Below are positions 1-10,512 of a stretch of 60,000 nt of DNA, in pieces; within the stretch, counting starts at the first letter, position 1; every line of letters starts with the position of its first letter. The notes beneath the pieces were generated by a model. That model was not told the origin of the DNA and did not search any database. It saw only the letters and a program-made list of their open reading frames with translations. The position numbers were made by a program, and so were the translations under genes. Source of the stretch: Cryptomeria japonica. Its lineage: Eukaryota; Streptophyta; Pinopsida; Cupressales; Cupressaceae. The stretch covers positions 231,748,396 to 231,808,395 of the forward strand of contig NC_081406.1 of assembly GCF_030272615.1 (NCBI RefSeq), written 5' to 3'.

Positions 1-2064
1 ATTCAAAATCGGATGCCTCATAGGGCGATTCGACATATGACTCTTGAGGAGGCTTGGTCTCATGACAAGCCTAATATTTCTTTTTTCTGAGTATTTAGCA
101 ATGAGGCATGGACATTTATTCCTGATGCTTAGAGGAAAAAAATGGAGCGAAAGACCCAACCCCTCATTTTTGTTGGCTACTGTGAGGATTTTAAGGTGTA
201 CATGTTGTTTGATCTTGATTCCAAAGAGGTACTATTTTGACGGGATGTTCAGTTTGATGAGCACCTTCCCACAGTGGATACCCTATCATTAGTGCCTACC
301 CCTCTGCCTACTCCTCCCATTGCATCTCTTCAGGATTATTTTGAGGATGATTTTGATGATGTTGCTAATGATCCACCATCCCCACCTCCACCTGCTCCAC
401 CTCAGATGCCCAAGTGGGCTCGCTTTACTATTGAGGTGGCAGGATCTATGGTCGATGATCCTTCAGATACTTGTCGCACCCGTTCTCATACTGTGGGTTC
501 TAGTCTTTTGATTCATTCCATTTCAGATGATCCTCGGAAGTTTTTAGAGGCTACAGGACACCTTGAGTGGGATTGTGATATGGAGGAGGAGTATTCTTCT
601 TTGATGAGGAATAATTCTTGGGATCTTTGTCCTCTTCCTAAGGGTAGAAAGATGGTTCGGTGTCGCTGGTTGTATCGCACTAAGTATGTTGCTGATGGTT
701 TGATTGATAAGTACAAAGCATGTCTTGTTGCGAAGGGTTTCTCGTAAGTTGAGGGTATTGATTACGCTGAGACATTTGCCCCTATCACCAAGATGAACTC
801 TATCTGCTTTGTACTATCCCTTGCAGCTTCTAGGGGATGGCTCATTTTTCATATGGATGTGAAGAGTGCTTTCTTACATGGAGACCTATAGGAGGAAATC
901 TATATGGAGTAGCCTCAAGGATTTGTGCAGGACATTTCTTTGGTTTGCAAACTTTAGCGTTCATTGTATGGTCTTAAACAGGCCTCTCGGGCTTGGTATG
1001 AGAAGATGGACTCTTTCTTGCTCTTCACTGGTTTCACATGTAGTCATTCTAATCACACAGTGTACATTCAGCATCTTGAGGGTTAGATCCTAATTCTTGT
1101 GCTATATGTTGATGATCTCCTCATCACAGGTAGCTCATCCTCTATGATTCAGCATATCCAGCAAGCTTTGATGGGCCAGTTTGAGATGACCGATCTCGAA
1201 CTTCTGCACTATTTTCTTGGTCTTCAGGTGATTCAGTCTTCTGAGGGGATCTACATTTACTAGCAGAAGTATTCTCTTGACATGCTTCAGCACTTTGGCA
1301 TGCTTGATTGCAAGCCTTCCCCCACTCCTTTTCAGTCAGGGGTTGTTTTGATTCCTACTTGCCCCACTCCTTTAGTAGATTCCACACTTTATAGGCAATT
1401 GGTTGGCAGTTTATTGTACCTGACACACCCTCATCCTGATCTTTCCTTTGTGGTTGGCCTTGTCTCTCGATTCTCCCATGATCCTCATGAGAGTCATTGG
1501 CAAGCTGCCAAACGTATTTTGCAATATATTCGGGGCTCTATTTCTCATGAAATTCACTACACATCAGGGGAACCTCACATTGTTGGATACACTGAGTCAG
1601 ATTGGGCTGGTGATGTCAATGGTCAAAACTCTACTTTTGGCTTTGTTTCCTATCTTGGCTCTAGTCCTATCACATGGTCTTGCAAGAAACGGGTTTCTCA
1701 TGCATTATCATCTACAGAGACTGAGTATTGAACTGCTATGCTCGCCAATCAGGAGATCTTATGGCTTCGACAGTTTTAGGCTGAGTTTGGTTTTCCTCTT
1801 GATAGTCCCACTATTCTTTGGTGTGACAATTAGAGTGCTATTCATCTTTCTCGCAACCCGGTGGAGCATCAGCGGACTAAGCACATTGAGCTTCACATGC
1901 ATTTAATTCACCAGTTGATTCAGGATGGTTCTCTCATGTTGGAGTACATTCCCACTGCCGAGTAGGTTGCAGACATCTTCACGAAACCTTTTGCATCGCC
2001 GCGCTATCTTCAGTTGCGCTCTATGCTTGGGTTGAAGGAAGTTGTCCTTGGGAGGTCTTTATGA
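1..2064 (+). pseudogene. Ty1/Copia pol remnant: integrase C-terminus, reverse transcriptase, RNase H
   Basis: One reading frame (codons starting at positions 1, 4, 7...) runs from the window edge to a TGA at 2062-2064 without a frameshift. It gives the end of a Copia integrase (EEAW near 46-57; FVGY at about 169-180; RDVQFDE at 241-261), then RT with KYKACLVAKGFS, the MDVKSAFLHGDL block near 856-888, SLYGLKQ near 961-981 and the catalytic YVDDLL at about 1105-1122. RNase H follows, with SDWAGD near 1600 and SSTETEY before 1729. I count 13 internal stops: 88, 130, 238, 745, 889, 910, 955, 1084, 1261, 1729, 1777, 1831 and 1963. Most sit where family members carry Gln or Arg, so C-to-T decay of CAG/CAA/CGA explains them. 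The element enters from the left edge. It is dead as coding sequence; assignment to Copia is secure. Confidence 0.95.
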
Positions 2065-2266
2065 GCCCTTCCTTCCTTCTTATTTCTTACAGCATGCTCT
2101 TTTATCTCTTTTTGGAGAGGAGTTTTTTCCCACTGGGTTTTCTCCTTCTCTCCGTTTCATAGAGATTTCCTTGTATTTGGGTACCTGATCAGGTTTTGTT
2201 GTCAGGACCCATCTTTCTTGTTTTCAGTAGTTGTTCTAGGTTTTAGTTTCTCCCTAAGTCTATCTT

Positions 2267-2275
2267 AAGGGGGGG
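2267..2275 (+). other. Polypurine tract of the Copia element
   Basis: AAGGGGGGG lies immediately before TGTTAGAG, the expected start of a 3' LTR. It is 200 bp past the end of the pol frame, the normal position for the plus-strand primer of an LTR element. Confidence 0.8.
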
Positions 2276-2500
2276 TGTTAGAGTAATCAGGTCTTTACTT
2301 GATTAATTAAACTACATTTGTTTAATTAATTAAGTTCCCCTTTATCTCTTTTACACTTAAGCTAACATTAGGTACATAATAATTAAATCTTTTATTAATT
2401 ATTATGTGCAAGCCTAGGGTTTTCCCTTTTAGGGTTTCTTGACCTATTAGAGGTTAATTATTTTCTTTGTATCATTATTCCATTACACATTTTTTTGTTG
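2276..2500 (+). repeat. Start of the Copia 3' LTR (right end uncertain)
   Basis: It begins TGTTAGAGTAATCAGG directly after the polypurine tract. The region is AT-rich and has AATTAATTAA stretches. The partner 5' LTR lies outside the window, so the right end cannot be fixed. A CA-ending boundary near 2490-2530 is plausible, and no target-site duplication can be tested. Confidence 0.6.
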
Positions 2501-2643
2501 AATACAGAGCTCTCATATTTTTTAGCATATTCCTGTGTGTTTTATTTTTTCTCCGTTGCTTCCTTGCTTCTCTTTATAATAGGTTTATTCAGCTTGCAAA
2601 GATCATTTGGGCTCCTATGGTGTTGTATTTCTCAACTCTCACA

Positions 2644-2842
2644 GATTTGACCCCCTTAATCTTATCCAATTTTGAAAAAGTTTAGTAGTTTGGAAACTAG
2701 ATTCAGAGTACTACAATATTTGTTCTTTGATTATATTCATATCTTGAGTGGATGACTTTCAAATTTTGCCTCCAAGTTCAAGTTCACCTAATTTCAGAAA
2801 GAAAGAAAAAAAAAAAAGTGTCCACTTATACGCCCTTTTTGA
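2644..2842 (-). repeat. Copy A: inverted copy of the subterminal part of element C
   Basis: Read as reverse complement, this about 200-bp stretch matches 54225-54415 over its full length with scattered substitutions. It includes the block AACTTGGAGGCAAAATTTGA and the run TAGTTTCCAAACTACTAAAC. The match stops a few bases short of the terminal inverted repeat of element C. There 2843 enters an A-run and then GA-rich microsatellite. It therefore looks like one truncated end of the same element family. Confidence 0.85.
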
Positions 2843-2849
2843 AAAAAAA

Positions 2850-3013
2850 AAGTGATATAGAGATAGAGATATGAGGAGGAAGAGTGAGGGAGTGATAGAG
2901 AGATAGACAAACAACTTAGAGAAGTGGATATCGAGTTATAGAAGGGGAGATATCTAGGTAGATATATATGGGTAGAGAGAGCTCAATATCTAGAAAGGGA
3001 GAGATACAAAAAC

Positions 3014-3069
<56 letters not shown>

Positions 3070-3552
3070 AGAGAGAGGGAGAGAGAGAGAGAGAGAGAGA
3101 GGAAAACAAATATAGATATATAGGTATATGAAGATGGAGAGGGAGAGAAAGGGAGAGATGTTTAAAAATAGAGAGGGAGAGAGTAAGACATGGCTAAAGA
3201 TGAAGATAGAGTGAGAGAAGAAGAGGAATGCAATTAGATAAAGAGGGAAGACAATTAGATAAAGAGATATTGAGAGGTAGAGGGAGAGATAAAGATAGAG
3301 AGAGATAAGAATATGGAGAAGGAAATTTAGAGAGGAAGAGATAGGGAGAAATATAGAGGAAGAGGGAGAGGGATATATATATATATATATATATATATGG
3401 TGAGATAAAGTGATATAGAGATAGTGATCTAAGCAGATATGGGGAAGCAGAGCAAGGAAGTGATGGAGAGATAGACAAACAAAGAGAAGTGGATATAGAG
3501 GTATAGAGGGGGACATAAGTGAGGGAAAGGTAGATATATGCAGGTAGAGCTC

Positions 3553-3585
<33 letters not shown>

Positions 3586-3588
3586 ATA
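2850..3588. repeat. Purine-rich microsatellite block (GA)n, (TA)n, (CTAT)n
   Basis: The block is almost entirely G/A on the plus strand. It has a (TA)n run at 3015-3066, (GA)n at 3067-3101, a second (TA)n near 3373-3398 and (CTAT)n at about 3553-3588. The Ser/Leu/Tyr-rich open frames on the minus strand are composition artefacts. Confidence 0.9.
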
Positions 3589-3906
3589 TCAAAATAATCA
3601 AGATTGACATTACATTAAATTCAAAGTAAATCCAATTAAATTCAATCAATTTTAATATTCTTTTTTTCAATTACTTGATTCATTCTTAATTAATCAATCT
3701 TAGTTCATATTAATTTAAAATTTAATTATTTAACTAGACATGATATTTTGTTAATATCAAAATAATCAAAATGAACATTACACTAAAGTCAAGGTAAATC
3801 CAATAAAATTCAATCTATATATATGTCAATTACTTGATTTCATTATTAATTATTCAATCTCAATTCATATTAATTTAAAATTTAATCATTAAATTAGATA
3901 TGAATG
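3588..3906. repeat. Tandem duplication, period about 168 bp
   Basis: The unit beginning ATCAAAATAATCAA at 3588 is repeated from 3756. Both copies contain AATTCAATC, a CAATTACTTGATT stretch and ATTAATTTAAAATTTAAT in the same order. Substitutions and small gaps show it is old. No coding potential was seen. Confidence 0.8.
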
Positions 3907-5340
3907 GTATGTTTTCTTGCCTAATTTAGTAGTCATGTAAAATCCTATTATATTCGTGTGTATGATACATTTTCCATTACAATAGTGATCATGCAAGGTG
4001 GAAGACCTACAAATCTTGGACATTGTAATATGTGCAACATTTTGTATTGCAAGTTTGGATATCAAATGCCATACTAAAATTTTTAATAAATTTTGACAAT
4101 GTGGTCCATCTTAATTAAGTTAAATAGCAAAGGAGAGTGATCTATCTCTAAGAAAATTATGGCTTGCTTAATTTAACAATTAAATAAAATAGTGGGGAGA
4201 GACGAAAGGGGGATTAGGCAATCCAAAGAACTTGTCTTCACATATGGATGGCTGCCACTTTAAAGGTGTCACCTCTTTCAAGTGAAAAATCCATTCGAGG
4301 TATCGTTACACGATTTAAAAATTCTATAATTTTATGTACATATTTTATTATAGATGATATTAGTAAATTTTTAAAAAATATAATATAATATTTATATTTA
4401 TAATATTTGTAATGAAAATATATACTAATTCAAAATATTTTTAAAGATAAGATTATAAACGGCTTTTTTTGTTTTAGAGTTTTTTTTTTGTTAAATTTTT
4501 GTTTTAGAGTATTTTAAATATTTAGTTTTAGAATATTTTAAATATTATCTTAAATTTTTTTCATATCAATAAAGAGAAATATTTTTAATTTTATAGTAAA
4601 TTTAAGATTTTTTGAGATTTGTGTTCAAGTAGTTTTTTGTTTATCATTTTATCATATTTATTAGAGAAATACTAATTTGAGATTATGTTTTTTTTTTTTG
4701 TCATTTTAGGATATTTGAAATATTACATCATGAATATGTTTTAATATCAATTTTCCAATTTTAATATGAATATATTTATTTTGTGTGCAAGTTTTTCTAT
4801 ATCATTTTATCATATTTATTAGAGAAACACATACTAAATTACAATATTTTAATGACAAGATTACAATGTTTTTTCCTTTTAGAATATTTTAAATATTAGA
4901 TATTGAATATTTTTTAATATCAATTTATAAACTTATTGAAATGATCCAGCCACTCTAAACATTGCAGACTTCTTGCAAGTCTCTCCATAAACATGGATCG
5001 TTGATCACAAAATTTAGTGGATTTAGTTCATATAAGGAATGCCTTCGGCGTAATTATTAATGTCCGTAAATATCCATAAAGGATTATAGAAATGAAAGTA
5101 AAGTAAAATAAAATAGGTTGAAATAGAGAGTGTATAAACTAAGTAAAATTAACTAAAAAATAATATGTACAATCGTAAAACTCAAAACTAATTCAATTAT
5201 AAAATAGAAATGTAATATTGGTGCTTATATTAGGAAAAATATGTTGTATTATCAATGTACTTGGTTTTGACACCTTATTCGTATCACCGTTATCTTAAAA
5301 CCTCATTTTCTAACCAAAAAAAGTGTCCAACTTGAGTGAT
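3907..5340. other. AT-rich sequence with no recognised gene
   Basis: The stretch is very AT-rich. Between 4440 and 4920 the phrase TTTTAGAATATTTTAAATATT recurs loosely several times, which suggests an old decayed repeat. I see no open frame, terminal repeat or RNA gene that I can support. Confidence 0.6.
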
Positions 5341-5364
5341 GAGACATTGAATAAATATCTTTTG

Positions 5365-5558
5365 GATATTGTTCTTGGTTGTTTCCGGATTTGATTGTGC
5401 ATGAGTTATGCATCAATGTTTCAGATCACACTCTATGATCTTTCTTTTCAACTCTGCATGCTCTCTTTCATCCTGATGATGGATCACAGAGTGTGATCCG
5501 AAATGTTGATGCAAAAACTCATACACAATCAAATCCAGAAACAACCAAGAACAATATC
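5365..5558. repeat. Long near-perfect inverted repeat (hairpin)
   Basis: The left arm is 5365-5440 and the right arm 5481-5558, with a 40-base loop. The left arm starts GATATTGTTCTTGGTTGTTT; the right arm ends with its near-exact complement. Only a few mismatches and a two-base gap are visible over 76-78 bp. It could be a small foldback transposon (MITE-like) or a source of hairpin-derived small RNA. The sequence alone does not decide, and I recognise no known microRNA in it. Confidence 0.85.
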
Positions 5559-5644
5559 TCATGAATTGTAGAAACTTGATGTCTGTTATCTTTTAGATGT
5601 TAAAAGTTATGTTCGTACAACAAATAATTTTTTAAAGGAATAAA

Positions 5645-6817
5645 TTATGTAATCATTCCAAAAAGACCTACTCAATCCCATTGAAAGAATTCCCCCAAAC
5701 ATTAATTCCATGAATATCATTTTCTTAAACAAAAGCATTAAAAAGATCTATCTCAATGCATGCATCGTAGAACTGAAGATGGAAATAGCCTTGTTTTTCT
5801 AATTTATTGTGAGAATCATGTGTGTATCAATTTATTTCTAATTTGTCTTTGCCTAGAGGAGGACATGGATGATGAGTTGAAGACGCTTTTCTCTTTGGAT
5901 GTTGCCTACGATCAAAAGTGTGATTAGAATGGATTTTCTTGTAGGTGGATATAAGCACGATGGTAAGGTTTTGAATATAATCTTCACCATCACTGTGCAG
6001 GCCACGAGACTACAATATAAAATAGTGAGGTTGGCCCACCACATTCTGAAAGAGGAGCTTAAGGGAGGCATTTTAGCAACACTACAATCAATTCATGCCA
6101 ACCCAGAGGAAGCTTTTATTGCTGAGATTTTTGATGCAAAAATTTCGAGTAAGAAAAAGAGAGTGGCAGAAGCTCTTGGATTGTAATGGGAGGGGCTTGA
6201 TAACAACACTACCGTTGTCAATTATGTTGGTTTATATGGAGATTTATTCTCCACCTCTTGAAGAGGATTAATGTTTTGAGCGAAGGGATCATTTTACAAT
6301 GGATGTATTAAATTTCTTTTTTTTACTAGTTTAATAGAAAGAGATCTACCCCTATAGGTAGAAGCTTGGCTAAAATAAAATTAAAAAAATTTTAAATTTT
6401 TTTCACACTATTCTAGTTAAGTTTAATTGTCCAGAATTTTATTTGTGTCTCAATTCATAAGATCAAGACACATGTCACCATTTTAGTTTATCTTATGTTT
6501 CACCCTTGCCTATATATACAGATGTTCCCTAAGTGAGCCCACTCAATTTCATTAAGAGAAGTCCCCCAAACCTTACATCCATAAAGATCAAATGTCTAAA
6601 CAAGAGCGTTAAAAATATCTATGTTAGTGTTTTTTTTTCAGAATTAAAGATGCAAGTAAATTTTGTCTAATTTGTTATGAGAATCATTTGTTGGTGCTAA
6701 TAGGTTTTCTAAGAATCAATTTCTTTCTAAGACCTATTCACGCTAGCCTACTTGAGTATAGTTAGGGAATTTATTGTGTCTTAATTCATAAGATTAAGGT
6801 ACATGTCACCATCTTAG
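5645..6817 (-). pseudogene. Decayed LINE-like fragments in two partial copies
   Basis: 5650-5855 and 6533-6750 are related to each other: both have CCCCCAAAC followed by ATTC/TTACATCCAT-like sequence and GAGAATCAT further on. A second related pair is 6418-6490 and 6757-6817 (CATAAGAT.AAG..ACATGTCACCAT). On the minus strand 6533-6603 reads LYGCKVWG followed by LNEIEWAH. This resembles the ALLYGCEVWG region near the C-terminal end of plant LINE reverse transcriptases. The rest is too degraded to translate. The LINE assignment rests on one short motif and is moderate at best. Confidence 0.4.
5899..6186 (+). CDS. Unrecognised short open frame, 95 codons
   Basis: The frame ends in a plausible, composition-balanced stretch (EEAFIAEIFDAKISSKKK, then a short tail). 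It lies between the two LINE-like scraps. I recognise no family and see no promoter or splice context. It may be a remnant of the surrounding repeat or chance. It is listed because its codon content is less biased than that of nearby frames. Confidence 0.15.
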   Translation: MLPTIKSVIRMDFLVGGYKHDGKVLNIIFTITVQATRLQYKIVRLAHHILKEELKGGILATLQSIHANPEEAFIAEIFDAKISSKKKRVAEALGL

Positions 6818-9060
6818 TGTTGGTAGTTGTTGTCATTGATGATTTAGTGTTATCATTGATGTCAACCCCAAGCATTGTCATCAATGACTAGATGTTGTCA
6901 TTGTTGATATGTTGATGTTGTTGGCTTGTTTTGTTGATCCTGATAATTATGGGAGTGCATGTTGATGTTGTTTAGGTCTATTGGTGTTGTTACTAATGTT
7001 GATTAGGTTTTTTTATGTTGTTATTGATGTTGATTGGGTCTATAACTAATGGAATATATTCTGCTAAAAGTAATGATAATCTCTTTGTTGGAAATGATTA
7101 GTATATAGTACATGTAGATATCTCAGGTACTGATATGGTGGATGAATGTGTAGATGGTTGATGTTATTGTTGTAGATTGTGTAGAATATTTTTGCAGATT
7201 GTGTTGACATTAATGAAGAATGAAATTGAGATTTGAGCATATTTTTCATGTTTGATGTCCACCCTCTTGGTGTTGATATCCAACATGTTCTGGTGTCATG
7301 ATTGACAATACTAATGTTAATGATAATGAGTTAATTCAAATGAGAGTGATGTAGTTGATGAAGTCCTTTATTAGATTGCTTGGTATTGTTGTTCAGATGT
7401 CTACATTTAGTATGTTGAATTGACTCTGTGATGTCATTGATGTCTTGTATACAATGGTGTAGAGATGTTCTTGTCTATATATCTATACCTATGGAGTTGT
7501 GGCATGATCTTGATGGTGTGGAGGAGTGATGATGATAATGATGCATTAAGAACAATGATAATGAAGATGTTTATATGGGTGTTGCCCTTGTATGCTGATG
7601 TTTATGGTAGTGTTGGTGTTGATGCTTTTGATTGATTACAAAGATGGTAAAAAGATAAAGATTCTATGCATGAGATGAGGAACATCAACATGAGAATTAG
7701 AAGCATGTTGATGATGTCATAATTTAGATGTTATTATAAAGTATTAAGATGAGGAATACAAGCATATAAATAAAATGACGACTATAATGATCTTGTGCAC
7801 ACTATAGGATTATGGCTTATAATGTTTTTAGGATATTTTGATCCTTGGAAGATTGATGGTATAAGCAATTGCAAGAATGCATGTTGAAGATAGTTTGGAA
7901 GAATGATTTGCATTCCTCCATATTTGATGATATGGTATTGCAAATTTGAACATAATATGTTTGCTCTGTGGACATTTCAGTCCTATCTTTTTAGGTTTCT
8001 ATTATTGCAGCTAATGTGGTTGGTAATTATAGTTTGTTGGTATTTTGGTTGTTTACTAAGATTTGTTTGAAAAATTCTTTGTATTTCTTCACATCGATGT
8101 TTCTATTGCTGCTACTTTGAGGACACACTTGCAATGTTTTTGTTGTCTTAGATCAATTTTCAAGTGTTGAAGTGTTATGTACAAGAGTTGGTAATGATGT
8201 TCTATTCATGACTAAGTTCTTTGGCTTTCCAGAATGAAGTGTTTTGTATCTATTTATATTACACCAACATGTTTTGATGTGATAGTGAGAAAGAAGTAAT
8301 TGGGAATATTGTTGGATGTTAAAGGAATGTCCTTATCTGCTCTACATGATGTGGAATGATCTATTTGATGTTGTATTATGTTCGATGATAAAATTTCAAG
8401 GTAATTGTTCTAGTTTGACCAACAATTTTTTTCTCTTGCTTGTGATGCATCCCTTAATGTTTCCACTAGTATTTTAGATTGTGATAAGTTTTATTAGGAT
8501 CCTTCTTTAGGTTGTGGGGATCCACATCGAGTTAATTCATTTGGAAGATATATTTTTGTGTTGACTGGTTATGTGCTACATGGTTTATCTATGTGTTACC
8601 TTGTTGCCATCTTTGGAGGATGTGTACTAGTGTGTATGATGTTTGAGACAACTTAGAAAGATGTAATATGATATTTTGGGTCATCTCTATCACCAAGATT
8701 ATACCCCTTTCACTACAATTTTATTTGAAGGCTAACTTGATAAGACTTATGTTTGTCCCCTATTGTAGCCGACCTAATTTATGTTTTGTGATAAAGAGGA
8801 TCAGATATGTATAAGATCAACTTAGAGTGAAAGTGTTCTCTCCCTATTACCTTCTCATATATGCTTTCAATTTTTATACATTTAATTTGTAAAACATGTA
8901 TGTTGTTTATTTAATCGGTTGGATCACTTTTTAACCTATCTTGTCATTATTTGAATCAATATTTGCAACAAAGGAACAAAGTCCCCACCAAACCTAGCTT
9001 GTCTCTTCTTAAGGGACATCAATCAAGAAGTCAAGTCATTGATGGCTTGTGTTCCAATAT
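6818..9060. other. GTT/GAT-rich decayed sequence, possibly LTR-derived
   Basis: TGTTGGTAGTTGTTGTCATT at 6818 resembles the LTR starts at 18788 and 43547 (TGTTGGAAGT..., then TTGATGTC). It interrupts one LINE-like copy. The following kilobase is rich in TGTTGATGTT-type phrases. No matching LTR end or duplication was found, and no coding frame longer than about 70 codons is convincing. Confidence 0.3.
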
Positions 9061-9099
9061 GTTATTAGAAATATTGATCTAATTAGTTGATAATTGATT

Positions 9100-9182
9100 A
9101 GGGACCACTCTTTCCTACATCACACCTACAACTAACTTGCCACATGGACAAGATGACGTCTAAGCATGATTATACACCAAAA
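9100..9182 (-). repeat. End of an LTR-like repeat with adjacent polypurine tract
   Basis: About 80 bp ending in CATGATTATACACCAA closely resembles the end of the 2-kb repeat at 47734-49711. On the minus strand the adjoining bases (9183-9197) read as a purine-rich AAGGGGAACTTT run directly before the repeat, like a polypurine tract before a 3' LTR. The rest of that LTR is not recognisable to the left. Confidence 0.45.
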
Positions 9183-10512
9183 AGTTCCCCTTAAGCATAA
9201 CTTAGGTGGAAAAAGAGTGGGTCCTAACATCAAGGCCTAACAAGATCGCCATGAGGTAAAGATGAAAAGTACAAACTTCAATGTGACAAAAAAACCCTTC
9301 CCATAAGAAAGAAGAAGTGATACCATGCAATCTCCCCTAAATGCAAAATCTATTGGAGTGATGGTAGATGTCTGAAAGTGAATATTGAAGATGATCCAAA
9401 CCCAACAAGCAATATTCCTTCCCTTGGGAAGAAATAGAACCAAAAAAACATATGTTGTATTTCCATTCTTGAAACCTAAACAAAATCTACTCACATGTCA
9501 CCATGTCAATTCCCAAAGGTACCATACCCAAATCTAGTGTTTCGGGAAACATTGATGAAGATGACAATCAGAATGTAATGGAAACCAATGTAGAGCATAA
9601 TCCATAGACAATAAGGATCCCTCTTAATGTTGCTCAAATGTCTCCACACTAATTCCAAACTTTGGAAAGTCATGATATAGAGAGGGAAAAGGAGGGTCAA
9701 ATGATACCCTTGTATCATCTAAAGAAGATGATACAACTCCATAGGAGATAACATCAAACAGAATGTTAATAGATCCTCAATGGTGTTCTCCAAGTCTAGG
9801 ACTCATAAAACAAGTTGGCAATGTTTGTCAAGTGCACTCATCCCAAGTATTCAAGTATATTGAAGACGATGAATAGCTTATTGAATTGAACTATTGGAAG
9901 CTCTCAAAGAAGCAACTCTCAAATCAAATGTAACAACAATAGATGTAGGAGTGTCCTCAAATATAGATGCACCAGCATGTGGAGGAGATGGAATATTCTC
10001 AACTACACATGCAACAATATTTGAAGGAAATGGAATATCCTCAGCTATAGTAAAACAATATGTGGAGGAGATGGAATATTGTACATTATAGATACAACAA
10101 TAGGTGGAGGAGATTGAGTATCTATGTATGTAATTTGATCATACCCAATGAATGTATCTGCACAAGCTGGGAAATAGGAGTCTCATTATTATCCAAGAGA
10201 ATGTCATTATTAGATATAGATTCAAAGTAGATACATGCAATGATTGGATGATGGTCCAAGTAGTGAAAGGGCACTTAATGTGCTTTATGTGATGAAATTA
10301 TCCCACATAAACTATAATACCTATTAGCCCATAAACCTTATCTCTTTTTTTTAACCATTTATTCATTTGTACCTCAACATGTGGTTCAAGAATGAGTCTA
10401 ATGAAATAGGGTAGTAGACCATATTCATGGTAGTGATTCATTATCCCTTAATTCCAAGACATGGTTCTCTAAAGTTAGCTTGACAAGGAAGGATGGAAAA
10501 CTCATTTTTACA
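9183..10512. other. Possible internal region of a minus-strand LTR element; no gene recognised
   Basis: It lies between the repeat end at 9182 and the repeat start at 10513. Around 9960-10110 there are loose repeats of GGAGGAGATGGAATATTC. No gag or pol motif is visible. If the LTR reading is right, this is a short non-autonomous element. Confidence 0.35.

Noticed and set aside
2983-3516. 177-codon Ile/Tyr/Ser-rich minus-strand frame
   Set aside because: Made of TA and GA microsatellite translation.
5365-5558. Calling the hairpin a microRNA gene
   Set aside because: No known mature sequence was recognised and no expression evidence is available; kept only as an inverted repeat.
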